64,000 nt of DNA from Verrucomicrobiota bacterium (lineage in GTDB: Bacteria; Verrucomicrobiota; Verrucomicrobiia; Limisphaerales; J093): positions 921,629-985,628 of the forward strand of contig JAOSKK010000001.1 in NCBI GenBank assembly GCA_027493615.1, written 5' to 3'. Numbering within the stretch: position 1 is the first letter of the stretch; each line of letters opens with the position of its first letter. The notes beneath the pieces were generated by a model. It did no database searches and was not told the origin of the DNA. It saw only the letters and a program-made list of their open reading frames with translations. Positions 8,790 to 17,467 of the stretch are shown here, piece after piece. The position numbers and the translations under genes are program-made.

Positions 8790-11575
8790 AACCAAGACGC
8801 TTGTTCCTGGTCTGCGCGGCTGCGGCGTGCAGCGTCCTGCTTCCCGCCGCCGCCTCGCCGGCCGCGTATGATGTCGTCTGGCACTCGCCCAGCGCCGATC
8901 ACCACGGATCGATGCCGCTGGGCAATGGCGACGTGACCCTCAATGCGTGGATGACGGCGGCCGGCGAGTTGCACTTCTACATCGGCAAGACCGACGCGTG
9001 GGATGACAACGCCCGGCTGCTCAAGGTCGGCAAGGTCCGCGTTCACCTCGAGCCCAATCCGCTGCGGTCGGGAGAGACCTTCCACCAGCGTCTCAACCTG
9101 CGCCAAGGCACGCTGGAGATCACGGCCGGCGAGACCCGGCCGACCCGGATCCGCCTCTGGGTGGACGCTGATCAGCCGGTGATCCAGCTCACGGTTGACA
9201 GCCCCGAACCGCTCGAAGCCGTGGCGCACGTCGAACTCTGGCGCACCAACCAGCACGAATTGGCCGAGCTCCAGACCAGTGATGTGCTGGTCAACCGCAG
9301 ACTGCCCAACCAGCAACAGGCACCCACCATCGTCGAGCCGGACCTGGTGCTCGCGGGGTTGGGCGACGGGGTGGGATGGTTGCATCACAACATCAAGTCC
9401 GTCGGCCCCCGACTGCTCGCCGAGGTGCAGGGGCTGACGGCGTTTCCGCAAGCCGATCCGCTGCTGCATCGCACGTTCGGCGCCATCGTAACCGCCGTGA
9501 AGGGCGAGCGGCTGGACGACCAGCGCCTCCGCTCGGCGCGCGGAACGAACCATCGCTTCAGCGTGTTTGTGCTCACCCGGCATCCGTCCACGCCGGCCGC
9601 GTGGCAGGTGGCCATCGAGGACACGATCCGGCGCATTGAAAGCCAGTCGTTCGAGACACGTCGCGCGGCGCACGAGGACTGGTGGCGGGCGTTCTGGGAC
9701 CGGAGCTGGATCCGGGCTTCGGCCGATCCAACCGCTCCGCCCCCGCAACCGGCACGGCTGGTGCCGCCGAATGCCCACCCGGTTCGGATCGGGTTCGATC
9801 AAGGGGGAGGCAACCGGTTCGCGGGCGAGTGGGGGCGTGTGAGTCTGTTCGGAACGGCGCTCGGCGAAGCAGCGATCACCGCCCTGGCTGGAGCAGGTCC
9901 CGACACCCTGCCCGGCGTGGAGAGCGGGCGGCTCTGGTCGGGAAAGGTCCGGGAGCCGCAGGCGTTGCCGGACTCGGCCGGCTGGGATTTTGTGTCCGGC
10001 TTCACGCTGGAAGCGTGGGTGAAGCCCGGGCAACTCGGGGGCGGCGGCGCGCGGTTGGTGGACAAGATCACCGCGGGTGGCAGCGACGGGTTCCTGCTCG
10101 ACACGTTTCCGGGGAACAGCCTGCGGTTGATCTGCGGTTCGACGATCCTCCAGCAAGCCGACGCGCTGCCGGCGGGGCGCTGGACGCACGTCGCGGCCGT
10201 GGCGGACCCGGCGGCGGGCGGTTGCCGGCTCTATGTGGATGGGAAGCTGGCCGGAACCAACTCCGGGGCCACGGTCCGGGACGAGGCAGCCTATGTCAGC
10301 CAGATGTATCACCTCCAGCGCTTCATCACCGCCTGTGCCGGCCGCGGCGCGTATCCCATCAAGTTCAACGGCTCCCTGTTCACCGTGCCGCCGGGACCGA
10401 CGGAGGCGGATCCGGACTATCGCCGGTGGGGACCGGGTTACTGGTGGCAGAACACCCGCCTGCCCTACATCAGCCTGTGCACGTCCGGCGACTTCGACCT
10501 TCAGCGCGCGCTGTTCCGCATGTACGCCGACGACCTGCTGCCGCTCTGCCGGTACCGCACGAAACGGTACTTCGGCCACGACGGCGCTTACTATCCCGAG
10601 TGCATCCTGTTTTGGGGGGCGGTGTTCAGCGAAACCTACGGCTGGACGCCCTTCGAGGAGCGGGCCGACAAGCTGCAGGAGAGTGGCTGGCACAAGTGGG
10701 AATGGGTCAGTGGCCTCGAGCTCGCCTGGATGATGCTGGACTACTATGACCACACCCTCGACCGGGCTTTCCTCGAGCAAACCGCGCTCCCGCTCGCCGG
10801 CGAAGTCCTGACCTTCTTCGAGCAGCATTATCCGACGGACGCCCAGGGCAAGCTGGTGATGCACCCTTCGCAGGCGCTCGAGACATGGTGGCATTGCACC
10901 AACGCGATGCCGGAGTTGGCCGGGTGCATCGCCGTTGCCGAACGACTTCTGGCGCTGCCCGCGGATTTGGGGACAGCACGGGCGCGGGAAGGCTGGCAAC
11001 GCCTGCGCGCCAAGCTGCCGCCCATCCCGCTGCGGGACGTGGATGGCCGGCAAGCCCTGGCCCCCGCCACGTTCTTCGCCGACAAACGGAACATCGAGAA
11101 CCCGGAGCTCTATCCTGTGTTCCCGTTCCGGCTGTTCGCCTTCAACCGACCGAATGTGGACTGGGCGCTGGCGGCGCTTGAGAATCGCTGGGACCGGGGC
11201 CACTCCGGCTGGCGCCAGGACGACATCTTCATGGCCTACCTCGGGCTGACGGAGGATGTCCGCCGTGCGGTCGTGAGCCGGGCGCGGAGCCATGATCGCA
11301 ACGAGCGGTTCCCGGCCTTCTGGGGCCCGAACTACGATTGGACGCCTGACCAGGACCACGGCGGTGTGCTCATGAAGGCTTTCCAGGCCATGTTGCTCCA
11401 GACTGACGGTTCCCGGATCTATCTCCTGCCGGCCTGGCCAAAGGAATGGGATGTCGAGTTCAAGCTCCACGCCCCGCAGCAGACCGTCCTTGAAGGCACG
11501 TACCGTCGGGGTCGGTTCGAGTCCTTGCGCGTCACGCCAGAGGCGCGCCGGGCCGATGTCGAGGTGCGGCCATGA
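8786..11575 (+). CDS. Secreted DUF5703/GH95-like glycoside hydrolase with inserted LamG domain
   Basis: This is an intact 929-residue secreted enzyme with a signal peptide (MKPRRLFLVCAAAACSVLLPAAA). The N-terminal beta-sandwich opens with WHSPSADHHGSMPLGNGDV, as in DUF5703 proteins related to GH95 alpha-L-fucosidases. Residues about 405-500 form a LamG/concanavalin-like module (SGFTLEAWVKPGQL, then GRWTHVAAVADP and LYVDGKLAGTN). The C-terminal (alpha/alpha)6 barrel contains YWWQNTRLPYISLCTSGDF and LVMHPSQALETWW. The LamG module lies between sandwich and barrel. It overlaps both neighbours by ATGA. Alpha-L-fucosidase or rhamnosidase activity is possible; position beside rhaT and rhaM favours a deoxysugar, but this is inference. 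Confidence 0.85.
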   Translation: MKPRRLFLVCAAAACSVLLPAAASPAAYDVVWHSPSADHHGSMPLGNGDVTLNAWMTAAGELHFYIGKTDAWDDNARLLKVGKVRVHLEPNPLRSGETFHQRLNLRQGTLEITAGETRPTRIRLWVDADQPVIQLTVDSPEPLEAVAHVELWRTNQHELAELQTSDVLVNRRLPNQQQAPTIVEPDLVLAGLGDGVGWLHHNIKSVGPRLLAEVQGLTAFPQADPLLHRTFGAIVTAVKGERLDDQRLRSARGTNHRFSVFVLTRHPSTPAAWQVAIEDTIRRIESQSFETRRAAHEDWWRAFWDRSWIRASADPTAPPPQPARLVPPNAHPVRIGFDQGGGNRFAGEWGRVSLFGTALGEAAITALAGAGPDTLPGVESGRLWSGKVREPQALPDSAGWDFVSGFTLEAWVKPGQLGGGGARLVDKITAGGSDGFLLDTFPGNSLRLICGSTILQQADALPAGRWTHVAAVADPAAGGCRLYVDGKLAGTNSGATVRDEAAYVSQMYHLQRFITACAGRGAYPIKFNGSLFTVPPGPTEADPDYRRWGPGYWWQNTRLPYISLCTSGDFDLQRALFRMYADDLLPLCRYRTKRYFGHDGAYYPECILFWGAVFSETYGWTPFEERADKLQESGWHKWEWVSGLELAWMMLDYYDHTLDRAFLEQTALPLAGEVLTFFEQHYPTDAQGKLVMHPSQALETWWHCTNAMPELAGCIAVAERLLALPADLGTARAREGWQRLRAKLPPIPLRDVDGRQALAPATFFADKRNIENPELYPVFPFRLFAFNRPNVDWALAALENRWDRGHSGWRQDDIFMAYLGLTEDVRRAVVSRARSHDRNERFPAFWGPNYDWTPDQDHGGVLMKAFQAMLLQTDGSRIYLLPAWPKEWDVEFKLHAPQQTVLEGTYRRGRFESLRVTPEARRADVEVRP

Positions 11576-12780
11576 GCATGTTCGAGACCTTCGGCAAGGA
11601 CGCGGGCGTCTCCGACCGCGGCGCGAACACGTTGCGCAAGCTCGAGCGGATGAACCGCGCGCTGCGGCATGAGGAGCCGGACCGCGTGCCGATCAGCGAT
11701 TTCTTCTGGGGCAGCTTCAAGGAGCGCTGGCGCCGCGAGCTTGGCTTACCCGCCGACGCCGATCCCTACTACCACTACGATCTGGACTGGATTGTGACCG
11801 TCCCGAACATGGACCCGTGGATCCGCCCGTTCGAGACGCTCAAGGAGGATGCGGAGGAAGTGGTCGTGAAGACCGGCTTCGGCGCGATCATGCACAAACA
11901 TTTCGCGCATCCCATGCCCGAGATGACGGCGTGGGATGTGGACACGTTCGACAAGCTCGAGCACGTCGAGTTCAACAGTCCGACCGATGCGCGACGCTTC
12001 TTTGCGGCCGGCGACAACCAGATTGCGGGCGTGGGCGATGGCTTTCAACGCAACTCGCCGGCCTGGATCGAGACGGTGAAGTCGCTGCGCCCGGACTTCC
12101 CGGTCTATGGCAGCATGATCGAGGTGAGCGAATGCCTGACCCGCCTGATCGGGCAGGTCAACGCCCTGCTCTGGATGGGGGAGTATCCGGAGCGGATGGG
12201 GGCCGTCATCGACTGTCTCGGGGCGTTCTATCTGGCAATGGCGGAGGCGGAACTCGCGGCGGGACGGGGGGTTACTTGACGGGTTTGTCATCTGGGGGAT
12301 GTCGCCTACAGGAAGGGCACCTTCATGTCGCCCGCCTATTGGCGCCGGCATTTCAAGCCCTGGGTGGAGCGCATGATCCGGGCGGTTCATGCCGCCGGGT
12401 TGCCGGTCATCTATCACGGGTGCGGCAATGTTCACACCCTGCTTCCGGACTTCATCGAGTTGGGTGTCGATGCCTACAATCCGTTGGAAGCCAAGGCGGG
12501 CATGGACGTGGTGGACCTGCGGAAGCGTTACGGGCACCGCTTGGGTTTCTGCGGCAACAGCGACATGCGGGTATGGGAGTCGGGGGACCGCGACGCCATC
12601 CGGCGCGAGGTGCTGCGCAAGTTGGGGGCGGCCCACGGAGGCGGCTACATCTTCCAGTCGGACCACTCAGTGAGCAGCGCGGTGTCGGGGATCACCTATG
12701 ATTACATCGTGAAGCTGGTGCGCCAGTTCGGCACCTATCCGCTGCAGTTGCCGGCCGAAGGCGCGGCCGTGACGTCATGA
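11572..12780 (+). CDS. Uroporphyrinogen decarboxylase-like (UroD family) protein
   Basis: About 402 residues with a UroD/methyltransferase TIM barrel: RMNRALRHEEPDRVPISDFFWG at the start, FVIWGDVAYRKGTFMSP in the middle, VIYHGCGNVHTLLPDFIELG, and a C-terminal YIFQSDHSVSSAVSG. Such UroD paralogues outside heme operons are often corrinoid methyltransferase-like, and they occur in sugar-utilisation loci of this phylum. The actual reaction is unknown. Two compensating homopolymer errors, an extra G near 12268 and a missing G near 12296, create a false stop at 12277. It overlaps the DUF5703 gene and rhaT by ATGA. Confidence 0.82.
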
Positions 12781-13877
12781 ATCCAGTTGCTCCCCAGCCG
12801 CTGCTGGGGGTGTTCCTCCATGGGATCGGTGCGGCGTTCGCCGCGACGTGTTATACGCCGCAGAAGCGGGTGCGGCGCTGGTCGTGGCAGAGTTACTGGC
12901 TGACCCAGGCGTCGTTTTGCTGGTTCCTGCTGCCGATCTTGGGGGCGATGCTGACTATCCCGGATCTGGCCACGGTGTTGCGGGAGGCACCGCGCGAGGC
13001 CATGCGGAACTCGTTCCTGCTCGGGGCCGCCTACGGGATCGGTGGCACCGCGTTCGGGATCGCCATCCGCTACATCGGGTTCTCGCTCACCTACGCCATC
13101 GCGGTCGGCCTCTCGAGTGTGTTGGGCACGCTGATTCCACCGCTGGTCCGGGGAACGCTGGGCACGCTGCTCAGCCGGCCCGGAGCCGGGTGGATCATCG
13201 CCGGCATCGTGGTCGGGACCATCGGGATCGCCCTTACCGGTCTGGCGGGGCGCCTCAAGGAACTGGATCTGACCGCCGAGAGCGGGCGCGGCGAGTTTTC
13301 GCTGGCCAAAGGGCTGGCGCTCTCGCTGCTGGCCGGGGTGCTGTCGGCGGTCTACGGATTCGCGCTTGAAGCCGGCCAGCCCATCGCGGACACGGCGGTC
13401 CGGCACGGGGCGGGGATGTGGCAGGGCAACGTGATCTACATCTTCTCGAACACCGGCGCCTTTCTGACCACCGCGATCTACTGTCTGTACCTGCACCAGC
13501 GGCACCGGACGCTGGGCGAGTTGATCGAACTGCCGGCCGGGCCGGAGAAGGCGAGCCTGCCGGTGAACTGGGCGATGGCGCTGGCGACGGGAGCTCTCTG
13601 GTACGGGCAGTTCTTCTTCTACAACCTCGGCCATGTGCGGATGGGGCATTACCAGTTCACGAGCTGGGCGATCCACATGATCATGCTGGTGCTGTTCAGC
13701 AATGTGGTCGGAGTGGTCTTGCGCGAATGGCAGACGTGCCGGCGTGTGACCCGGGAGACGGTCCGCCTCGCCGTGGCGGTGCTGGTGGCCGCAGTGTTGT
13801 TGCTGACTTACGGAAACCATCAAGGTGAACAAGCCGGGACGGCGCCCGCCGCCAGCCCGGCGGAGACGAGATCATGA
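12777..13877 (+). CDS. rhaT: L-rhamnose/proton symporter RhaT
   Basis: This is an intact 366-residue membrane protein with about ten helices, matching the RhaT family. Recognisable stretches are GVFLHGIGAAFAATCYTPQKRVRRWSW, FLLGAAYGIGGTAFGIAIRYIG, YGFALEAGQPIA and WYGQFFFYNLG. It imports L-rhamnose with protons across the inner membrane. The start ATG 12777 overlaps the UroD stop by ATGA and its own stop overlaps rhaM in the same way. The isomerase, kinase and aldolase genes of rhamnose catabolism are not in this window. Confidence 0.92.
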   Translation: MNPVAPQPLLGVFLHGIGAAFAATCYTPQKRVRRWSWQSYWLTQASFCWFLLPILGAMLTIPDLATVLREAPREAMRNSFLLGAAYGIGGTAFGIAIRYIGFSLTYAIAVGLSSVLGTLIPPLVRGTLGTLLSRPGAGWIIAGIVVGTIGIALTGLAGRLKELDLTAESGRGEFSLAKGLALSLLAGVLSAVYGFALEAGQPIADTAVRHGAGMWQGNVIYIFSNTGAFLTTAIYCLYLHQRHRTLGELIELPAGPEKASLPVNWAMALATGALWYGQFFFYNLGHVRMGHYQFTSWAIHMIMLVLFSNVVGVVLREWQTCRRVTRETVRLAVAVLVAAVLLLTYGNHQGEQAGTAPAASPAETRS

Positions 13878-14212
13878 AACGTTACGGAATGGTGATCGGC
13901 CTCCGGGCCGACAAAGTGGACGAGTACCAACGCCTCCACGCCGCGGTGTGGCCGGAGGTCCTGAAGCGCATCACCGCGTGCCACATCCGGAATTACTCGA
14001 TTTATCTCCGCCAACTCGAGGACGGCCGGCACTACCTGTTCAGCTACTTCGAGTACGTGGGCACCGATTTCGCCGCCGACATGGCGGCGATGGCGGCGGA
14101 CCCGACAACCCAGCGTTGGTGGGCGCTCTGCAAGCCGTGTCAGCAACCGCTCTCCAATCGCGCCCCGGAGGAATGGTGGGCCGGTATGACGGAGGTGTTC
14201 CATCTGGATTGA
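13874..14212 (+). CDS. rhaM: L-rhamnose mutarotase RhaM
   Basis: This is an intact 112-residue protein of the dimeric alpha-beta barrel type that interconverts alpha- and beta-L-rhamnose. Diagnostic segments are YQRLHAAVWPEVLKRI, HIRNYSIYLRQ, YLFSYFEYVG and the C-terminal EEWWAGMTEVFHLD, which are nearly canonical for the family (His of LHAAVW, Tyr of NYSIY and the WW pair). It is the last gene of the operon, coupled to rhaT by ATGA. It is the strongest evidence that the operon's product is rhamnose. Confidence 0.95.
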   Translation: MKRYGMVIGLRADKVDEYQRLHAAVWPEVLKRITACHIRNYSIYLRQLEDGRHYLFSYFEYVGTDFAADMAAMAADPTTQRWWALCKPCQQPLSNRAPEEWWAGMTEVFHLD

Positions 14213-14438
14213 GCCCCCAAGCCTTCCCCCAATCCCCTATGTTCGCAATCGGCGGAGAAAGGCCTCGTCCTGGATTCTCCGCAGATTACGGACATGGGGG
14301 ATTGGGACGAGGGGGGCGTCCTGAGGAATGGATCTTGAGCCTACGGCAGCGGACCTATGGGGGAAGAGGCAATGACAGCGGATCAAAGAACACAACCCGC
14401 CATGGCATTGACGTTCACCCGCATCATCACCTGGCTTC

Positions 14439-14504
14439 ATCCGTGTAATCCGGGAGATCCGCGGTCAGAGTCCACGACCACCATGGACCGCGGATTACAC
14501 GGAT
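14439..14504. repeat. Inverted repeat with 14-bp arms
   Basis: ATCCGTGTAATCCG (14439-14452) and its exact reverse complement (14491-14504) flank 38 bases. A second inverted pair, CCGCGGTC (14459-14466) and GACCGCGG (14486-14493), lies within and partly overlaps the arms. It sits in the otherwise empty 14213-14544 stretch after rhaM, just before a decayed gene. A rho-independent terminator is unlikely: the loop is long and there is no T-tract. Confidence 0.8.
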
Positions 14505-14544
14505 TGCACGGATTCCCGACCGCGGGCGAACCGCTGCGGTCGGG

Positions 14545-15026
14545 GTTGGTCGGACAGAAGACGTTCCTCGAGGGGTGGATTCCCGTGGTGCAGGCCGGGT
14601 TTGCGGCGGCGTTGCGGCATTCCGGACTGGCGTTACGAGATGAGTGAGGCGTCAGTGTTCCGCGACGGCCGTCTGGTGTATGGCTGTCCGGCGGGTGCCC
14701 GGCTCGAACGGGTACCCGGAGCGGCCTATGTGCGGCCGTTTGTGGGAGCAGACGAGTTCGCACCGGCGCCAGGGGAGCACCGGGAGCTGATTTTCAAGAT
14801 GCCCCGGCTGCCGGTGCCGGTGGCGGAGAGGCAGTCTTTCGAGCGCAACGAGGCGGCTTCCTACGCCAGCCGCCGCGAGCGGACGATCCGCTCTTGGAAG
14901 GAACTTCTGGTGAAGGGCGCGCAGTTTGACCTGCCCGAACCGCGGCTCAACGCCGCCTGGCGCGCAAGCCCTGTGCATCTCGTCGAAATCAAGTCCTATG
15001 AACCGTCGCCATCTGACACACCGTAG
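14545..15026 (+). pseudogene. Remnant of a secreted glycosidase lacking its catalytic domain
   Basis: A reading frame beginning near FLEGWIPVVQAGF (about 14558) shifts near 14638 into MSEASVFRDGRLVYG and runs to LPEPRLNAAWRASPVHLVE. The stretch IRSWKELLVKGAQFDLPEPRLNAAWRASP, described here in parts, looks like the linker that joins an N-terminal beta-sandwich to an (alpha/alpha)6 barrel in trehalase/rhamnosidase-like enzymes. The frame is then lost and the next gene begins inside it at 14998. There is no room for a catalytic barrel. I read it as a deletion remnant; an independent small protein is possible but less likely. Confidence 0.5.
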
Positions 15027-16716
15027 AACCCCCACGGGCTGGATCGCTTTGGGCTGCGGAGCCGTCGCCTTCTGCGCCCCGCTGGTGATCCACGCGCAGG
15101 TCATCACTCTGGCGTTGCTGCTCGCGGAGATGACGAATCCTGCGGCCGTGGCCCGGTGGCCGCAGCCCCTTTACCAGTCGCTGCAGGCCTCGAGCTACAA
15201 CCGGGCCTCGACCCATCGCGACCAGTCGGACCAGACGGCGACCGGCTGGTTTGCGGACAGCGACGGGATTGGGTTCATTCGCACTGAGGTTCGCGACGGC
15301 CAGACGGAGTGGGTGATCCTGGAACACGACGGCCCGGGTTGTCTCACGAAGTTCTGGACGCCGTTCTTCTACTACGATTTCCAGAACCGGGTGGGGCCGA
15401 ACGTCCGGATCTATCTGGACGGCGCGGACACTCCGGTGATCGACGAGTCGCTCATCCGGCTCGTCCGCGGTGAAGGCACGTTCCGTCCGCCGCTGGCCCA
15501 GTCCACGGCCCGTGCTGGCAACGCCTATGTGCCGATCCCCTTCGCGCGTGGCTGCAAGGTCACGATGGCGGCAAAGCCTTTCTACTTCATCATCAACTAC
15601 CGCGCGTACCCGGAAGGGACGCGGGTCGAGTCATTCACGCCGGGCGGTTACGCGGCGGCTGCCACGGATCTCGAGCGTGCCGGCCGCGTGCTGACCGCGC
15701 CGCCCGAAGCCGTTGGCACGGCGGCTCGCCACTCGGAACGCGTTTCGCCCGGCGGAGCGATTCAGGTCCAGTTGCCGGTCGGTCCGGCGGCGCTACGACA
15801 GTTCACGGTAAGCTTGCCTGACGCCCAGGCGCGACCGGCCCTCCTGCGTTCGACCGTGCTGGTGTTGCGCCTCGACGGCGCCGAGACCGTGTGGTGTCCG
15901 GTGGGGACTTCTTCTGCAGCGCCGACTCGCTTCATCCCTTTCACACGTGGCAGCGCACGGTGACGGCGGACGGCACCCTGGTGAGCCGTTGGGTGATGCC
16001 CTACCAGCGCTCGGGCGAACTGCGGCTGCTCAACCAGGGCGGTGAACCCGTCGACGTGGCGCTCGAGACCGTGTCTGCTCGCTGGGACTGGGACGAGCGC
16101 TCGATGCACTTCCACGCGCGCTGGCGTCCCGATGACGTGGTGCCGGGCACGCCGTTTCAGGACTGGAACTTCATCGACATCCGCGGGCAGGGCGTGTTCG
16201 TGGGCGACGCGTGGACCGTGCTCAACCCGCAGGGGAGCTGGTGGGGGGAAGGCGACGAGAAGATCTACGTGGATGACGCCTGGGAGAAGGGGTTCCCGAC
16301 GCATTTCGGCACCGGTACCGAGGACTACTACGGCTGGGCCGGCGGCGAGGTGCCGACACGCCGGGACGAGTTCAGCACGCCCTTCCTGGCGAACGTGCGC
16401 GTCGGCGGGCTCGATGGGTGGACGACCGGCTTCAACATTTGCACGCGGACCCGGGCGCTGGATGCGATCCCGTTCCGGGAGCGGCTGGTGTTCGACATGG
16501 AATCGTCGTTTGGCACCGACATCCGGCAACCGTGGAACCTGCTGGGATATTCCGCCGTGACATTCTGGTACGCCCGACCGGGCGCCACGCACAACCGTCC
16601 GTCGCGGCCTGACGCCGTGGCCCGTCCCATCCTTTCTCTCGAAGAACTCCAGGCCAGGGCAAAGGGTATCCGGTCCGCGGCGAAGCCTGGGGGGTCAGGC
16701 AGAGGGCGGGCGGTAG
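14998..16716 (+). CDS. DUF2961 (GH172-like) secreted protein
   Basis: About 570 residues with an N-terminal signal-like segment (WIALGCGAVAFCAPLVIHA). Family marks are the early SSYNRASTHRDQSD, the stretch LEHDGPGCLTKFWTPFF, and the acidic active-site region THFGTGTEDYYGWAGGE (16300-16350). DUF2961 proteins include GH172 enzymes acting on fructo- or arabinofuranosides. The substrate here is unknown. A frameshift near 15905 joins two frames. The 3' end is uncertain: the frame as written runs to 16979 through non-protein-like text, but removing one G from a run near 16690 gives a stop at 16714-16716. The start lies inside the upstream remnant. Confidence 0.8.
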
Positions 16717-17170
16717 GATTCAACGGCGCAAACGGGGGGTGGCCCGGCCCTCCATACCTCTTTGTCGCTCGGATGACTCCGCGACAGGCAGTCACACAGA
16801 GCCGTTCCTTGGGTGTGGCGCAGGTTTGGCATGAGGGGGTTGGGAAACGTCTGGTCTGCCCTTTCAGGGCGAACGGTGTTTGGGGCTGGTTCCGTGGGCG
16901 TTGCCCACGGCTACGATGGTCCAGGCCTGCGGCCTGTGCGGGAGGTCCAGGCCTGCAGCTTGAGAGGGGGGCGGCATGACAGACGGAGGCGCCGGATCAT
17001 GAACGGGCGACTGGAGACCGCCGAACGAAGCGGCTGGAGTACATTCGACGGTCCTCATTCGCCTGTCAGGTACTCGGTTCGCTCGACGTTGGGGGCCGGG
17101 GGCAATACCTTTTGCCTCCTCACGTCGGCCCCTACAATCCTCCGCCTCCTCACGTCGGCGGCTACGATCG
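16717..17170. other. Intergenic stretch with short direct repeats
   Basis: No gene is seen here. It contains GGTCCAGGCCTGC twice (16918-16930 and 16944-16956) and GCCTCCTCACGTCGGC twice (17114-17129 and 17144-17159). These look like short dispersed repeats rather than coding sequence. The genes on either side converge on it. Confidence 0.6.
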
Positions 17171-17436
17171 CTACCTGCCTTTCCGCCAGCGCAGCCAGTC
17201 GGCGAGGATGGAGCGGAGCGGGGAGCGGGGGAGGGTAGGGCCCGGCAGCGGTTCGAGGGCGTTTGGCGCCAGGGTCGGTCTTGGTGGCAGGGGAGGGGGT
17301 TCGCGAAGGCGGCGTGGGATCTCCAGCACGATATCGTCGACCAGCGGGCAAGGCTGATGACGGTCAGCTCGCCGGCACCATCCTCCGGGTACACGTAGTA
17401 CCTGGATTCGTCGTCATTGAACCGGAACCGCATCAT
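17171..17436 (-). CDS. Small hypothetical protein downstream of GH116
   Basis: A possible protein of about 88 residues starts at MMRFRFNDDESRYYVYPEDG (17436) and continues ELTVISL. After one frameshift near 17358 it reads PLVDDIVLEIPRRL and ends RSILADWLRWRKGR with a stop at 17171-17173. Codon use, acidic and hydrophobic patterning, and a basic C-terminus look protein-like in both halves. The start lies 31 bp after the GH116 stop on the same strand. The family is not recognised, and the join of the two halves is inferred. Confidence 0.4.
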
Positions 17437-17467
17437 GCGCTGGGCCGGGCCGGAAGGTGGAGGATTC

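Noticed and set aside
8309-11470. A 1053-codon minus-strand open frame opposite the DUF5703 gene
   Set aside because: It is the antisense shadow of a clear coding frame with signal peptide and domains, and its translation has no recognisable family and a composition typical of reverse-complement GC-rich coding DNA.
14439-14504. A rho-independent terminator after rhaM
   Set aside because: The arms are 38 bp apart, lie over 220 bp after the stop, and no T-tract follows.
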